DNA of 21,115 bases, from positions 1 to 21,115 of the IMG/VR virus record IMGVR_UViG_3300021083_000034; one strand, written 5' to 3'. The notes beneath the pieces are model-generated. The model was given only the letters and a program-made list of their open reading frames with translations, was not told the origin of the DNA and did no database searches. The position numbers and the translations under genes were made by a program. Below, piece after piece: positions 7,917-15,492 of this stretch; positions within the stretch are counted from its first letter, which is position 1, and each line of letters begins with the position of its first letter. The stretch is from a virus.

Positions 7917-9808
7917 TACGCAGCGCCCGTCTTCGCAAGCCCTAGCAGACCGCCGCTACCATCGGTGCCGAAGGACGACGGAGCCATGATGCCTACCGTG
8001 GTCGAGAAGCCCGCACCGTCCATAAGGTTCCACGAGTGGGTGACCGAGGAGATGTACGCTTGGAAGCCGAACTCGTGGATGCGGAGCAACATGCCGGGGA
8101 AGAGTTCGGGCATGAAGGTGATCGGGACCTCAGCTACGAACTGCTGCGACCAACTGAGCATCCACTGGTGGACGGCGTACCAGAACTCGATCTCGCCCTG
8201 AGCGACCCACGGGATCTGAGAGAACTGCGGTCGGGCGCCGAACTGCTGCATGATCTGCTGATAGGCATCGGCACCGAAGAGACCTGCGTCTCCGTCGCCC
8301 GTGTTGAAGAGAGCTTGGAAGAGGTTCGGGATCTGGATCGTGGCGACACCGTAGGAGTTGTACATGTTGTAGGCCTGCACGGTGCCACCCTCTGCGGACG
8401 GGTCCTCGCCCGAGTCGACACCACTGACCGTCGAGCCGACAGAGAACTGGTGGGTGACAAGCGTCTGGTCCGTCCACGTGATTACGAAGTCCTGAAGCTC
8501 GATGGTCTCAAGGTTCCAGACGGCGGCTGTCCCATAGACCCCGAAGTAGTCGGGGAACCACGAGATGAAGTCCCCGTTGGGAGCCGAGCAGAAGTTGCGG
8601 AGGGCGGTGTTGCAGGCCGACTGGATCGTGTTCATGATGGGGGTGTCATTCATGAGTGAGCGGTAGCCAACTAGCTCGGCACCAACGTAGTCCGGGGCGG
8701 GTGTCGGGTCCCAGTTACCCTGTAGCAACTGGCCATCCCCAGCGGTCCATAGACCTGACTGCGAAGCGCCATTCGTTTGCACCGAGTTCGGCGGAGCGGG
8801 GACATCGAACGGTCCAAATGCGGTGGCGGGCTTGACCGGTGCCCAGGCGATAGCGATCTGACCCGAGTCTCCTGAGATCCCGAGAGCAGTCATAGCGGCG
8901 GCAGAGAGATTGATGGCCCCCTGCGGCTGGCTCTTGTCCATGAAGCCACCCTTGGTAGAGACACAGATGCACTTGCCTGTCCTGGCGTTAGCGACGAGTA
9001 GACGCTGGCCCTGACCGTCCGCACCCCTGAGGTAGTCCTCCGCAGTCTTCTGCTCTGTCGGGGAGACGCCAGGAGCCATGTAGCCCCAGTGCAGGGAGGC
9101 GTCCCACTGACCGAGGGCCGGGTTGATCTGCGCCGTACCAGATAGGTAAGGAAGCTCGGTACCGGGAGGAGCGGAGTTGTCATTGAGGGTCGGGGCTACC
9201 GACGAGCCGACGTTCGTACCGAAGGTGCCACCGATGATGAGGCCACCAAGGTTGTTGATGCTTTGTGAGATTGACGGCTCGACCTCAGACCAGATGTTCG
9301 AGATCCTCGACAAGAAGTCGGAAGGGATGACGCCGATGTGGATCAGGTTAGCCTCCCATCCGATCACCTTCGTGAGGAGGGCGATGATGACTGAAGTCAT
9401 ACCGGCGTCCGGCGTGGAGGACTGGTTGCTGAGGGACGAGATGAGCAAGTTGATCGAGGCAGCTAGACCGGGGTCCCAAAAATGGTAGTAGATCCTCTTC
9501 ATCGTGCACGAGGCCGAGAGGTTCACCGAACAGTTGAAGGTCGAGAAGTAGGGCACGGCATTGAGGTAGCCGGAGAAGGTCTGCATCCACGTCACCCTCT
9601 TCATCTGCACGACGACTCGATCGTTCGGCGTGAAGATACCGACGTACTTGCCGCCTCGACTGCTCAGTGTGAAGTTCAGGCTGTGCATCTGGTTCTCGTT
9701 GAGAGTCATCGAGCCGGACTCGATGTCGTCAGTGACATCGATGATGGTGCCGGTCGAGCGACAGTCGATCGAGATGCGGATGCCGGGGTTGTACAACAAC
9801 GTGGACAC
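7916..9808 (-). CDS. Baseplate/tail hub protein with possible double-psi beta-barrel insert
   Basis: 630 residues from a GTG at 9808. The frame extends to a GTG at 9841, but 9808 is preferred: it overlaps the TAG of the upstream HNH gene as TAGTG and has AAAGGTGGG seven bases upstream. The N-terminal 110 residues are beta-rich (ISIDCRSTGTIIDVTDDIES, KYVGIFTPNDRVVVQMKRV), resembling hub or minor tail proteins that close the tube. At about 240-325 a segment resembles a double-psi beta-barrel of the RlpA/expansin type: GQRLLVANARTGKCICVSTK followed by INLSAAAMTALGISGDSGQI. The Asp usual before LS in that family is Asn here. The C-terminal third (FWYAVHQWMLSWSQQFVAEV, ELFPGMLLRIHEFGFQAYIS) looks like the second hub domain. 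Its position after the tape measure and before the spike fits a hub. Confidence 0.78.
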   Translation of the reverse strand: MSTLLYNPGIRISIDCRSTGTIIDVTDDIESGSMTLNENQMHSLNFTLSSRGGKYVGIFTPNDRVVVQMKRVTWMQTFSGYLNAVPYFSTFNCSVNLSASCTMKRIYYHFWDPGLAASINLLISSLSNQSSTPDAGMTSVIIALLTKVIGWEANLIHIGVIPSDFLSRISNIWSEVEPSISQSINNLGGLIIGGTFGTNVGSSVAPTLNDNSAPPGTELPYLSGTAQINPALGQWDASLHWGYMAPGVSPTEQKTAEDYLRGADGQGQRLLVANARTGKCICVSTKGGFMDKSQPQGAINLSAAAMTALGISGDSGQIAIAWAPVKPATAFGPFDVPAPPNSVQTNGASQSGLWTAGDGQLLQGNWDPTPAPDYVGAELVGYRSLMNDTPIMNTIQSACNTALRNFCSAPNGDFISWFPDYFGVYGTAAVWNLETIELQDFVITWTDQTLVTHQFSVGSTVSGVDSGEDPSAEGGTVQAYNMYNSYGVATIQIPNLFQALFNTGDGDAGLFGADAYQQIMQQFGARPQFSQIPWVAQGEIEFWYAVHQWMLSWSQQFVAEVPITFMPELFPGMLLRIHEFGFQAYISSVTHSWNLMDGAGFSTTVGIMAPSSFGTDGSGGLLGLAKTGAA

Positions 9809-10248
9809 TAGGATTCCCACCTTTCGAGGTAGGCAATGCACTGACGCAATACCACTATGGAGTCATGTGCATCTCCCATCGTCTTGTTGCAACGAGAGCA
9901 GACGAGTGCTCTGATGCACTGACCACACGAGAAGGTGCCAGGACAGCAATCGTGATCGTGATCGACCTGCAATCGTTTCTCCGTTGGTTCAGGGTTTCCG
10001 CAGGACGCACATAGGCCATGCTGCCTCTCGATCATCTCGTTGTATTGTTCGAGAGTTATGCCGTGCTGGCGTAGGCTGCGCCTGAGAACGCCTTCGGGAT
10101 TCTTGCGAGCGTACTCATTACAGTAGGCTCGACTGCACGGCAAGCAACGATTGTTTAAACCATCAGGACGACTCTTATCTTTGCCGAACTCAGTCAACGG
10201 CTTCTCTTGCTTGCACTTCCAACAGAGCTTAGGGACGAGGGTCGACAT
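9808..10248 (-). CDS. HNH endonuclease, recombination endonuclease VII family (copy 2)
   Basis: 146 residues. An N-terminal zinc knuckle is formed by C9/C12 and C35/C38. The endonuclease VII core follows: GITLEQYNEM at 63-72, C80/C83, the catalytic VDHDH at 95-99, C101/C102, C108/C111, then IRALVCSRCNKTMG with C117, C120 and N121. The T4 family counterpart cuts branched DNA; small free-standing phage relatives are often regarded as mobile or homing-like nucleases, and that is the inference here. The gene sits between two tail genes, 14 bases after the upstream TGA. Its TAG overlaps the GTG of the hub gene. It is clearly related to the gene at 19374..19820 but diverged. All metal and catalytic positions look intact, so it is probably active. 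Confidence 0.9.
   Translation of the reverse strand: MSTLVPKLCWKCKQEKPLTEFGKDKSRPDGLNNRCLPCSRAYCNEYARKNPEGVLRRSLRQHGITLEQYNEMIERQHGLCASCGNPEPTEKRLQVDHDHDCCPGTFSCGQCIRALVCSRCNKTMGDAHDSIVVLRQCIAYLERWES
9816..9824 (-). promoter_or_regulatory. Shine-Dalgarno of the hub gene inside the HNH coding end
   Basis: AAAGGTGGG lies seven bases before the GTG at 9808. It is formed by the codons for the conserved HNH C-terminus (Glu-Arg-Trp-Glu). It is the reason for choosing 9808 over 9841 as the hub start. Confidence 0.65.
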
Positions 10249-10262
10249 GGCTTAGGCAGGCC

Positions 10263-10820
10263 TCACTGCGTGGGACTTGACGTCGGATTGACGGTCACTG
10301 GCGCCGGAGGGGCGTCGAAGAGCACTGAGTCGTAGTAGGGTGATGCGCCGTTGTCGAGGGGGTAGAAGCTTGAGTTGGCCGGGCCGGGGTTCGCCGGGGG
10401 CACCCATGAGACTTCGGTCGGAGCGAGAGCGTCGATGGCGCTGACGAAGCTCACGGTCATGGGGTACGTGATGGCGGGCACGTGGTCACCGAAGGACACT
10501 CCGGTCTCGGGGATGCCGACACCGACGAAGCCACGTGACGGAACGACGACGGTCATCGGTGAGATCGCACCATCGGCAGTCGAGGCAGCGAGCATGAAGT
10601 CGCTGAACCAGTTGGCGGCAGCGTTGTAGTTCTCCCACGAGTCGAACTGCATCGAGACGACGAAGTTGTCAGCGTAGACATTGTGGAAGTAGGCAGTCCT
10701 CTGGTGTGCGGACTCGGCCTCCTGAACGCTAGCGGCCACGCCATAGGCGACATGGATCACGTAGAAGGCTGCGTTGCCGAAGCCCGGCGCTATGAAGAGA
10801 CCTCTACCGTCGTCAGCCAT
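10263..10820 (-). CDS. Tail/baseplate protein of unknown function
   Basis: 185 residues, not firmly recognised. The first 130 residues are compact and mixed alpha/beta: VIHVAYGVAASVQEAESAHQ, then FVVSMQFDSWENYNAAANWF at about 53-72, resembling a motif in tail-tip proteins of actinobacterial phages, then VPSRGFVGVGIPE. The C-terminal 45 residues are Pro/Ser/Asn-rich and probably flexible. There is no signal peptide or membrane segment. The ATG overlaps the end of the preceding 67-codon gene by 8 bases; the Shine-Dalgarno is weak, so translational coupling is likely. Lying between the tape measure and the hub, it is probably part of the tail tip or central baseplate. Confidence 0.8.
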   Translation of the reverse strand: MADDGRGLFIAPGFGNAAFYVIHVAYGVAASVQEAESAHQRTAYFHNVYADNFVVSMQFDSWENYNAAANWFSDFMLAASTADGAISPMTVVVPSRGFVGVGIPETGVSFGDHVPAITYPMTVSFVSAIDALAPTEVSWVPPANPGPANSSFYPLDNGASPYYDSVLFDAPPAPVTVNPTSSPTQ

Positions 10821-11016
10821 TAGTCGTCACATCCAGAAGGGGAGCGAAGGTCGGCTGCTGCAACTCTTCGAGTTGGTCGGCGGTGATGGTGTGACAGATC
10901 CCTCCGGCAGTGAAGCCGAAGCCAGACCCACCTAGGTCTACTAGCACGGGCTGCGATGCACTCGGTACTGTGGGGAGGGAGATCTGCGTGTCAGATCCCC
11001 AGTCGGGAATGCTCAC
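10813..11016 (-). CDS. Small tail-cluster protein (67 aa)
   Basis: 67 residues from a GTG at 11016 that overlaps the TAG of the upstream gene (TAGTG), with AGGA nine bases upstream. It reads through to a TGA overlapping the next ATG. The sequence is Ser/Thr/Pro-rich in the first half, has a Gly-rich turn (LGGSGFGFTAGG) near 28-39 and a short acidic helix (TADQLEELQQP) near 45-55. I do not recognise the family. Tight coupling on both sides and location in the baseplate cluster argue that it is real and structural or assembly-related. Confidence 0.7.
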   Translation of the reverse strand: MSIPDWGSDTQISLPTVPSASQPVLVDLGGSGFGFTAGGICHTITADQLEELQQPTFAPLLDVTTNG

Positions 11017-11621
11017 TATCTTGGTCCTGTCTCGCCTCGACCGATGAGGTCACCGGCAGGCTTAGTTGGGGTCGGGGTGTTTACGTTGCCACCACCCTCG
11101 CCTAGCAGCACGTTGTTGTAGACATTCGGGGTCCAGCCGATACCGTTGGCCAGCCGGTTGAGGTACGACGCCATGGCTGCGTCCTGCTCAACACTAAGGC
11201 CACCGTTGTCGTTCACGATGAACAGGTCGAGCGTCCATTGCGGGTTGATGATCTCGTTGTCGAGGATGATCGAAGAGTTGCCTCCCGGCTGCGTGTAGGC
11301 CAGCACGAAGACCTCGAAGTCCCAGCCACGAGGAGGGTACGAGAAGGTGACGGGTGTAGCTTCCTTCCAGAAGCCGGACGGCCCGAGTGAGCCTTCTTGA
11401 CCCTGCATCAAGGAGGTCATTCTCTCCAAGAAGGCCAACTGTGCCTCCCACCCACCGAGGCCAAACGAGCCGGTGACGAAGAGGTCGGAGATCTTGGTAC
11501 CGAAGACCTGCACCACTCGACCGCCGACCGTATTCGTGGCCGAGGCCTTGATGTCGAAGTGGTATGCGATCGACTCGGGGTCTAGATCGAATGGGACTCC
11601 TGCGAGGCTTCCGTAGCTCAT
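11016..11621 (-). CDS. Baseplate/tail protein following the tape measure
   Basis: 201 residues. The central region has the pattern GGRVVQVFGTKISDLFVTGS followed by GWEAQLAFLERMTSLMQGQE (about 33-75), resembling tail proteins that bind the end of the tube near the tape measure. Beta-rich segments follow (WDFEVFVLAYTQPGGNSS, then IINPQWTLDLFIVND). The last 30 residues are Gly/Pro/Thr-rich and probably disordered. The ATG lies two bases after the tape measure TAG. Position and fold impression suggest a tail-tip or inner baseplate component. The exact family is uncertain, and no catalytic motif is visible. Confidence 0.82.
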   Translation of the reverse strand: MSYGSLAGVPFDLDPESIAYHFDIKASATNTVGGRVVQVFGTKISDLFVTGSFGLGGWEAQLAFLERMTSLMQGQEGSLGPSGFWKEATPVTFSYPPRGWDFEVFVLAYTQPGGNSSIILDNEIINPQWTLDLFIVNDNGGLSVEQDAAMASYLNRLANGIGWTPNVYNNVLLGEGGGNVNTPTPTKPAGDLIGRGETGPR

Positions 11622-11623
11622 GA

Positions 11624-14095
11624 CTATCCGCCCGAGAAGGCATTCTGGTAAGGAGTGACTCCGGTCGGCGGAGTGTTGATGGTGCCGTAGTTGTTGCCGA
11701 TCTGTGCAGCGCCAGAGGTCGCAACTTGCACCAACTGAGCGGCTGCCGGGGTGAGGCTGATGGTGACGGTACCGTCGCCCTTCTTGTTACTGGATGTACT
11801 ACTCTTGGGAGTGAGGGAGGTCTTGTGTTGGGCAGCCCACTTCGATACCGACTGTCCATTGATGGTGCCCTTACCCGCCATGATGAGTGCAGCGGTGCGG
11901 GGATCTCCGAGAGCGGCCAGTACGGATTCTTTGTCATTACCCGTGACCCCGAAGCCGGAACCAGATACGAAGTCTTTCGAGCCGTGAGCCAATAGGGATG
12001 CAGCAATGCCTGCCCCCGCAGAGTTGACATGGTGAGTCTGGATATAGTTATCGATGTTAGACTGCGCACCTGATAGCTGATGGTTACGAGTCATCGAAGA
12101 CCATGTACCGGTCATGTCTCCGGCTTGGCGGTTGCCAGGTCGCAGACCGGCGATCTGCTGGTTGATGGATGTCTCAGCGTTATTCTTGTTCACATAGGTC
12201 GGAAGAGAGTTGGGGTTGGCCTTGAGCATGGCATAAGCATCCCACTGACCATTGAGACTGACTCCCTGAGTCGAGATCCCAGCAGCGTTGAGAATGCCGG
12301 GGAGCATCTCATCTAGAACTCCGGCATTCCTTGACTGTGTAGCGAACTCACTGTGCACTCCTGACTGGTTCTTGAGAGCCATCGAAGCCAAGTGCTGCAC
12401 GTTGGGAATACCCGCTCCGAATACACCGAGCCTCTGCTGTTCTACGGTGGCCTGTGCACGGGATGCATACGCACCTGATGGATCACTAGCGATCTTGTTC
12501 TCGTAGGTCGCAAGCGAGACCCCAATAGAGGCTGCTGCCTGTGCGTTCGAAGCAAGTCCGAACTGGACACCGGCCCCGCTCTTGCCGAGTGCGTTCGTCA
12601 TCATCTGTGCCCCACCGGCAAGGCTAGCCGCACCCTGTGTCGACATACCCGAAGCAATCCCAGTGGAGTACATAGCAGAGAAGTTCTGACGAGCCTGCTC
12701 GGTGTTGACCGAAGCTGCGGCGGCGCTGTTGGTGACGGCATCGAGAGTAGCAGCCAAGGCTGACAGGTTAGCGTTACCAGCCTTCACCGATGTGCTCACG
12801 AGAGCCAGTGAGTCGGCAATACTCATACCCATACTAGAGTAGTTTGATGTAATGAAGTTGAGTGCGTTAGACCTATCTCCACCTTGCAGTCCGAGATCGG
12901 TAACCCCCGAGAATGCTTGGTTAGCCATGCCCATACTCATGGTTCCCATTTGGGTTAGACCGAATCCGAGACCCTGAGCACGAGTGCCATAGGCGGAGAA
13001 GTTTGAGCCGCCGATCTGAGACTGGATGGCGGCATTGGTCGCACGCTGTGATTCCATCTCGTGCAATCCCAGGACGGCGGCAGTGACAGGAATCGCAGCT
13101 ATCCCCACGCCAGCCATGACTCCACCGCCGAGCGTAGCTCCTATAGCATCAGCGGCACCGCCACCCTCCGCTAGTGTACTAAGACCGGCGCCCAAGCCTC
13201 TTGCGTCTGAGACCATACCACCAGCCTTGGCGAGTTCGTATTCTTCCTTCGACATGTCTCCGGCAAGGTACTTGGTCGTGTAAGGAGCCTGCTGCTCCTT
13301 AGTCATCTCCTCCCACGGAGTCCTCTGGTACTTGCTCGTATAGCTGGTCGGGAGCGTCTTCTGAAGTCGCTGAGCGAGGGACTGAGTGATGCCACGCACG
13401 CTCGGGTGCTGCGAGAGAGACTGAACCTCGTGAGCCTGCTGGCCACCACGGTTCTCGACGGCCTCGACACCGAGCACGTTCGAGGTGATGTTCCTGAGTC
13501 GTTCGAGGGTCTTATCGTTGCCGATCTCGGGAGGTGCTGCGGGTTGCCATGATGGGTTGTCGGCAGGAGATGCGGGGACCTGGTTGGGAACAGGAGCAGC
13601 AGTAGGCCCACCCATGCTGCTCTGAATCGAGGTGAAGGACGGGTTGGTCATCTCCGGTGGCATCGATCCGAACGAAGGGTTGAACTGAGGCGTTGCGTTG
13701 GCAGCAGAGCCGTAGCTCGCACCAGTCGCCTGCGAGATGGCGGCAGCTACGTTGGCTGAGGTGGTGTTCGACCCGAAGAGTTGGGGGACATTGTTCGGGA
13801 CCGGAGGTGCGGCCTCGAAGCCCTTGTCCGTACCGCCGAGCATCGAGGAGACTCGCTGCGCCATGATGCCGATGTCCGAGAGGGTCTTGATTGTCTGCTG
13901 TGCGACGGCTCGCATGTCCGACAGCGTGCCCTCGAATGCAGAGGCGAGGTCGACGTTGCCGCCGAAGGAACTAGGGATGCCCTGTGGCGAGCCAGGTGCC
14001 GGAGGTGCGTAGTCTCCCTCGACCGAAGTCATCGGCCCCCGGTTGAACGGAGAAGGAGTGGGGCCAGAGGCGGATGGGTACTGGGGATCAGGCAT
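11624..14095 (-). CDS. Tail tape measure protein
   Basis: 823 residues, the longest gene between the chaperones and the baseplate, the canonical tape measure position. The N-terminal 190 residues are Pro/Ser/Gly-rich with one short helical part (about 45-88). A hydrophobic Gly/Ala segment lies at about 318-344 (GGVMAGVGIAAIPVTAAVLG), a common tape measure feature that may act in the host membrane at ejection. Residues 350-560 are Ala/Gly/Ser/Gln-rich and mostly helical. The C-terminus ends in a Lys/Ser linker (TPKSSTSSNKKGDG) and a small beta/Gly tail. No lysozyme or peptidase motif is seen. By the usual rule of about 1.5 angstrom per residue, the tail would be near 120 nm. The ATG at 14095 overlaps the deformylase gene by 8 bases and has only a weak purine tract. 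Confidence 0.87.
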   Translation of the reverse strand: MPDPQYPSASGPTPSPFNRGPMTSVEGDYAPPAPGSPQGIPSSFGGNVDLASAFEGTLSDMRAVAQQTIKTLSDIGIMAQRVSSMLGGTDKGFEAAPPVPNNVPQLFGSNTTSANVAAAISQATGASYGSAANATPQFNPSFGSMPPEMTNPSFTSIQSSMGGPTAAPVPNQVPASPADNPSWQPAAPPEIGNDKTLERLRNITSNVLGVEAVENRGGQQAHEVQSLSQHPSVRGITQSLAQRLQKTLPTSYTSKYQRTPWEEMTKEQQAPYTTKYLAGDMSKEEYELAKAGGMVSDARGLGAGLSTLAEGGGAADAIGATLGGGVMAGVGIAAIPVTAAVLGLHEMESQRATNAAIQSQIGGSNFSAYGTRAQGLGFGLTQMGTMSMGMANQAFSGVTDLGLQGGDRSNALNFITSNYSSMGMSIADSLALVSTSVKAGNANLSALAATLDAVTNSAAAASVNTEQARQNFSAMYSTGIASGMSTQGAASLAGGAQMMTNALGKSGAGVQFGLASNAQAAASIGVSLATYENKIASDPSGAYASRAQATVEQQRLGVFGAGIPNVQHLASMALKNQSGVHSEFATQSRNAGVLDEMLPGILNAAGISTQGVSLNGQWDAYAMLKANPNSLPTYVNKNNAETSINQQIAGLRPGNRQAGDMTGTWSSMTRNHQLSGAQSNIDNYIQTHHVNSAGAGIAASLLAHGSKDFVSGSGFGVTGNDKESVLAALGDPRTAALIMAGKGTINGQSVSKWAAQHKTSLTPKSSTSSNKKGDGTVTISLTPAAAQLVQVATSGAAQIGNNYGTINTPPTGVTPYQNAFSGG

Positions 14096-14582
14096 GGGCG
14101 CTTCTTAGTGTTCGTAGGGCAGCGTCCTTCTTCTTGCCCGGTGGTAGCTTGTCGATGAAGAGCTTCCCCTGTAGGTGGTCATACTCGTGCTGGAAGACAC
14201 GACCGAGGAACTCGGTGGCCTCGATGCGGAGGTCACGACCGTCGAGATCCTGCCCCGTGAGGAGAACGTGGTTCGGGCGCACGACGCCTGCGTAGACCCC
14301 CGGCAGGCTGAGGCACCCCTCGGTGTAATCCCACTTTCCTCCGAGCTTCACGTCGAGATGTGGGTTTATGACGGTGATCGGCTCGTGCGTGGCGGGGTCC
14401 CAGTAGACGAACATCGCCACGGAGAAGCCCACCTGGTTGGCAGCGATAGCAGCAGCATGGTCGCCGTAGGATTCGAGGGTCGACAGCATGAGGTCGTTGA
14501 CCCGGTGCACCTCGGCGTCGATCTCTACTACGGGGACAGCCTGCTCTCGCAGCACGGGGTCTCCGTAGAGGACGGCGGTCAT
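14088..14582 (-). CDS. def: Peptide deformylase
   Basis: 164 residues with all three deformylase motifs. Motif 1 is AAIAANQVG at 44-52 with Q50 (the family norm is GxGLAAPQ, so the Gly and Pro are replaced). Motif 2 is EGCLSLPG at 88-95 with metal ligand C90. Motif 3 is QHEYDHLQG at 131-139 with H132, E133 and H136. The enzyme removes the formyl group from the starting Met of new proteins. The length is near the bacterial norm and the C-terminal Lys-rich helix is short. The ATG overlaps the TGA of the frameshifted chaperone as ATGA and no good Shine-Dalgarno is visible, so translation probably depends on coupling. Sitting between the chaperone and tape measure genes is unusual; the catalytic residues suggest it is active. 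Confidence 0.95.
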   Translation of the reverse strand: MTAVLYGDPVLREQAVPVVEIDAEVHRVNDLMLSTLESYGDHAAAIAANQVGFSVAMFVYWDPATHEPITVINPHLDVKLGGKWDYTEGCLSLPGVYAGVVRPNHVLLTGQDLDGRDLRIEATEFLGRVFQHEYDHLQGKLFIDKLPPGKKKDAALRTLRSAHA

Positions 14583-15471
14583 CGGTGCCGGTCCGGTACG
14601 TGGACACCCATCGAGGCGAGGAAGTCCTCGACATCCTCGTCCTTTATCATGTTCTTGACCACGAGGGCTGCCTCGTCCGGCACCTCTTCGAGATCCGCCA
14701 AGTCGTCGGGCGGGAAGAGGTCGGGGTACATCTCGGGAGCGAGACCAATCGGGTCCTCCGAGATGAGGACGTTCTTGAGTGCGTCGATGCGGCCTTCCAT
14801 ATCGGCCTTCGAGTCCAAGTGGATCATGACCGTGTTGGCGAACTGCTGTACCGTGGAGAGCGAGCGACCCTGCAACACACCCTGACGATCCGCCAGGCGG
14901 ATCATCTGCTCAACCCAGGGGTCGATACCCTCGACCCCTACGCTTTTCCCAGTGCATCGTGGACGGCCTTCACCCCGGCGTCGAGGAGGAGATACTCTTC
15001 GTAGAGCTTGTCCAATGTCCATGGGTACCAGTGTCGCTTGATGTAGTCGAACTTCGACTGGATCAACGACACGTCGTCGCTGATCGGGATGGGTAGGGGT
15101 TGCCCGTCGACCGTCTCAACGATGGCGGCGAGCAGAAGGGTTTGGTACGCCTTCACGTCAGCCACGCTAGTGTTGTATGGCTCGTGAAGCTGGCCGATCT
15201 CTAGGATCTCATCAATCCGTGGTGTGCGGATGACGAAGGTGTGACCCAACCACTTGAACGTCCGACTGACCTTCCCAATGAAGAGAAGGCCCTCGAACGC
15301 AAGGCGGTACTTCGGGTCAAACTCTGGCAGTGCCACTTCCTCGTCGTCCGTCCCGGTTGGTTCGCCCGTTGGTGCGGAGCTTGGCTCAACGCTAGGGTCG
15401 GTAGATGTGGGATCGACAACGGCTGGTGGTACGAATACCTCGTCCTCGGGTACTTCGGTGTCCTCAGGCAT
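14579..15471 (-). CDS. Tail assembly chaperone, -1 frameshift product (gpGT-like)
   Basis: The second chaperone frame has no good start of its own and continues the first one by a -1 shift. Ribosomes read 15471 to 14944 in frame 0 (176 codons), re-read base 14944 and go on to the TGA at 14579-14581 (121 more codons), giving 297 residues. After the shared Gly-Lys the fusion reads Ser-Val-Gly-Val-Glu-Gly. The added domain has a helical part (DPWVEQMIRLADRQGVLQGR) and a strongly acidic part (DPIGLAPEMYPDLFPPDDLA, then an Asp/Glu-rich helix). In lambda, the equivalent G and GT proteins bind tape measure and tube subunits during assembly and are absent from the virion. Location between tube and tape measure, the slippery heptamer and a downstream hairpin support this strongly. 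Confidence 0.9.
14916..14940 (-). promoter_or_regulatory. Frameshift-stimulating hairpin
   Basis: Beginning 3 to 4 bases after the slippery site, AGGGGTCGA (14939-14931) pairs perfectly with TCGACCCCT (14925-14917) across a five-base loop GGGTA; a U-G pair can extend it to 10 pairs. The frame 0 TAG is built into the base of the stem. The spacing and strength fit a pausing element; a pseudoknot with bases further 3' is possible but not shown. Confidence 0.85.
14938..15471 (-). CDS. Tail assembly chaperone, frame 0 product (gpG-like)
   Basis: 177 residues ending at TAG 14938-14940, 3 bases after the slippery site. The first 50 residues are acidic, Pro/Ser/Thr-rich and probably disordered. The folded part (52-175) includes YRLAFEGLLFIGKVSRTFKW, FVIRTPRIDEILEIGQLHEP and a helical C-terminus (FDYIKRHWYPWTLDKLYEEY). 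The ATG at 15471 is preceded by AGAGGA about seven bases upstream, and lies 21 bases after the tube stop. It is the more abundant of the two chaperone products, if the frameshift is inefficient as in other phages. Confidence 0.88.
   Translation of the reverse strand: MPEDTEVPEDEVFVPPAVVDPTSTDPSVEPSSAPTGEPTGTDDEEVALPEFDPKYRLAFEGLLFIGKVSRTFKWLGHTFVIRTPRIDEILEIGQLHEPYNTSVADVKAYQTLLLAAIVETVDGQPLPIPISDDVSLIQSKFDYIKRHWYPWTLDKLYEEYLLLDAGVKAVHDALGKA
14944..14950 (-). promoter_or_regulatory. Slippery heptamer for -1 programmed frameshift
   Basis: The minus strand reads G GGA AAA in the chaperone frame, a perfect X XXY YYZ heptamer like lambda GGGAAAG. It is followed by GCG and the frame 0 stop TAG. 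A -1 slip joins the chaperone frame exactly to the next open frame. Confidence 0.9.
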
Positions 15472-15492
15472 GTGGTGTCCTCTCTAGGGAGC

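Noticed and set aside
8036-8659. 207-codon plus-strand frame over the hub gene
   Set aside because: Charged, repetitive product typical of an antisense shadow; the hub protein on the other strand has clear protein-like composition.
14175-14885. 236-codon plus-strand frame over deformylase and the chaperone
   Set aside because: Antisense to two well supported genes, with no ribosome site and no domain; shadow frame.
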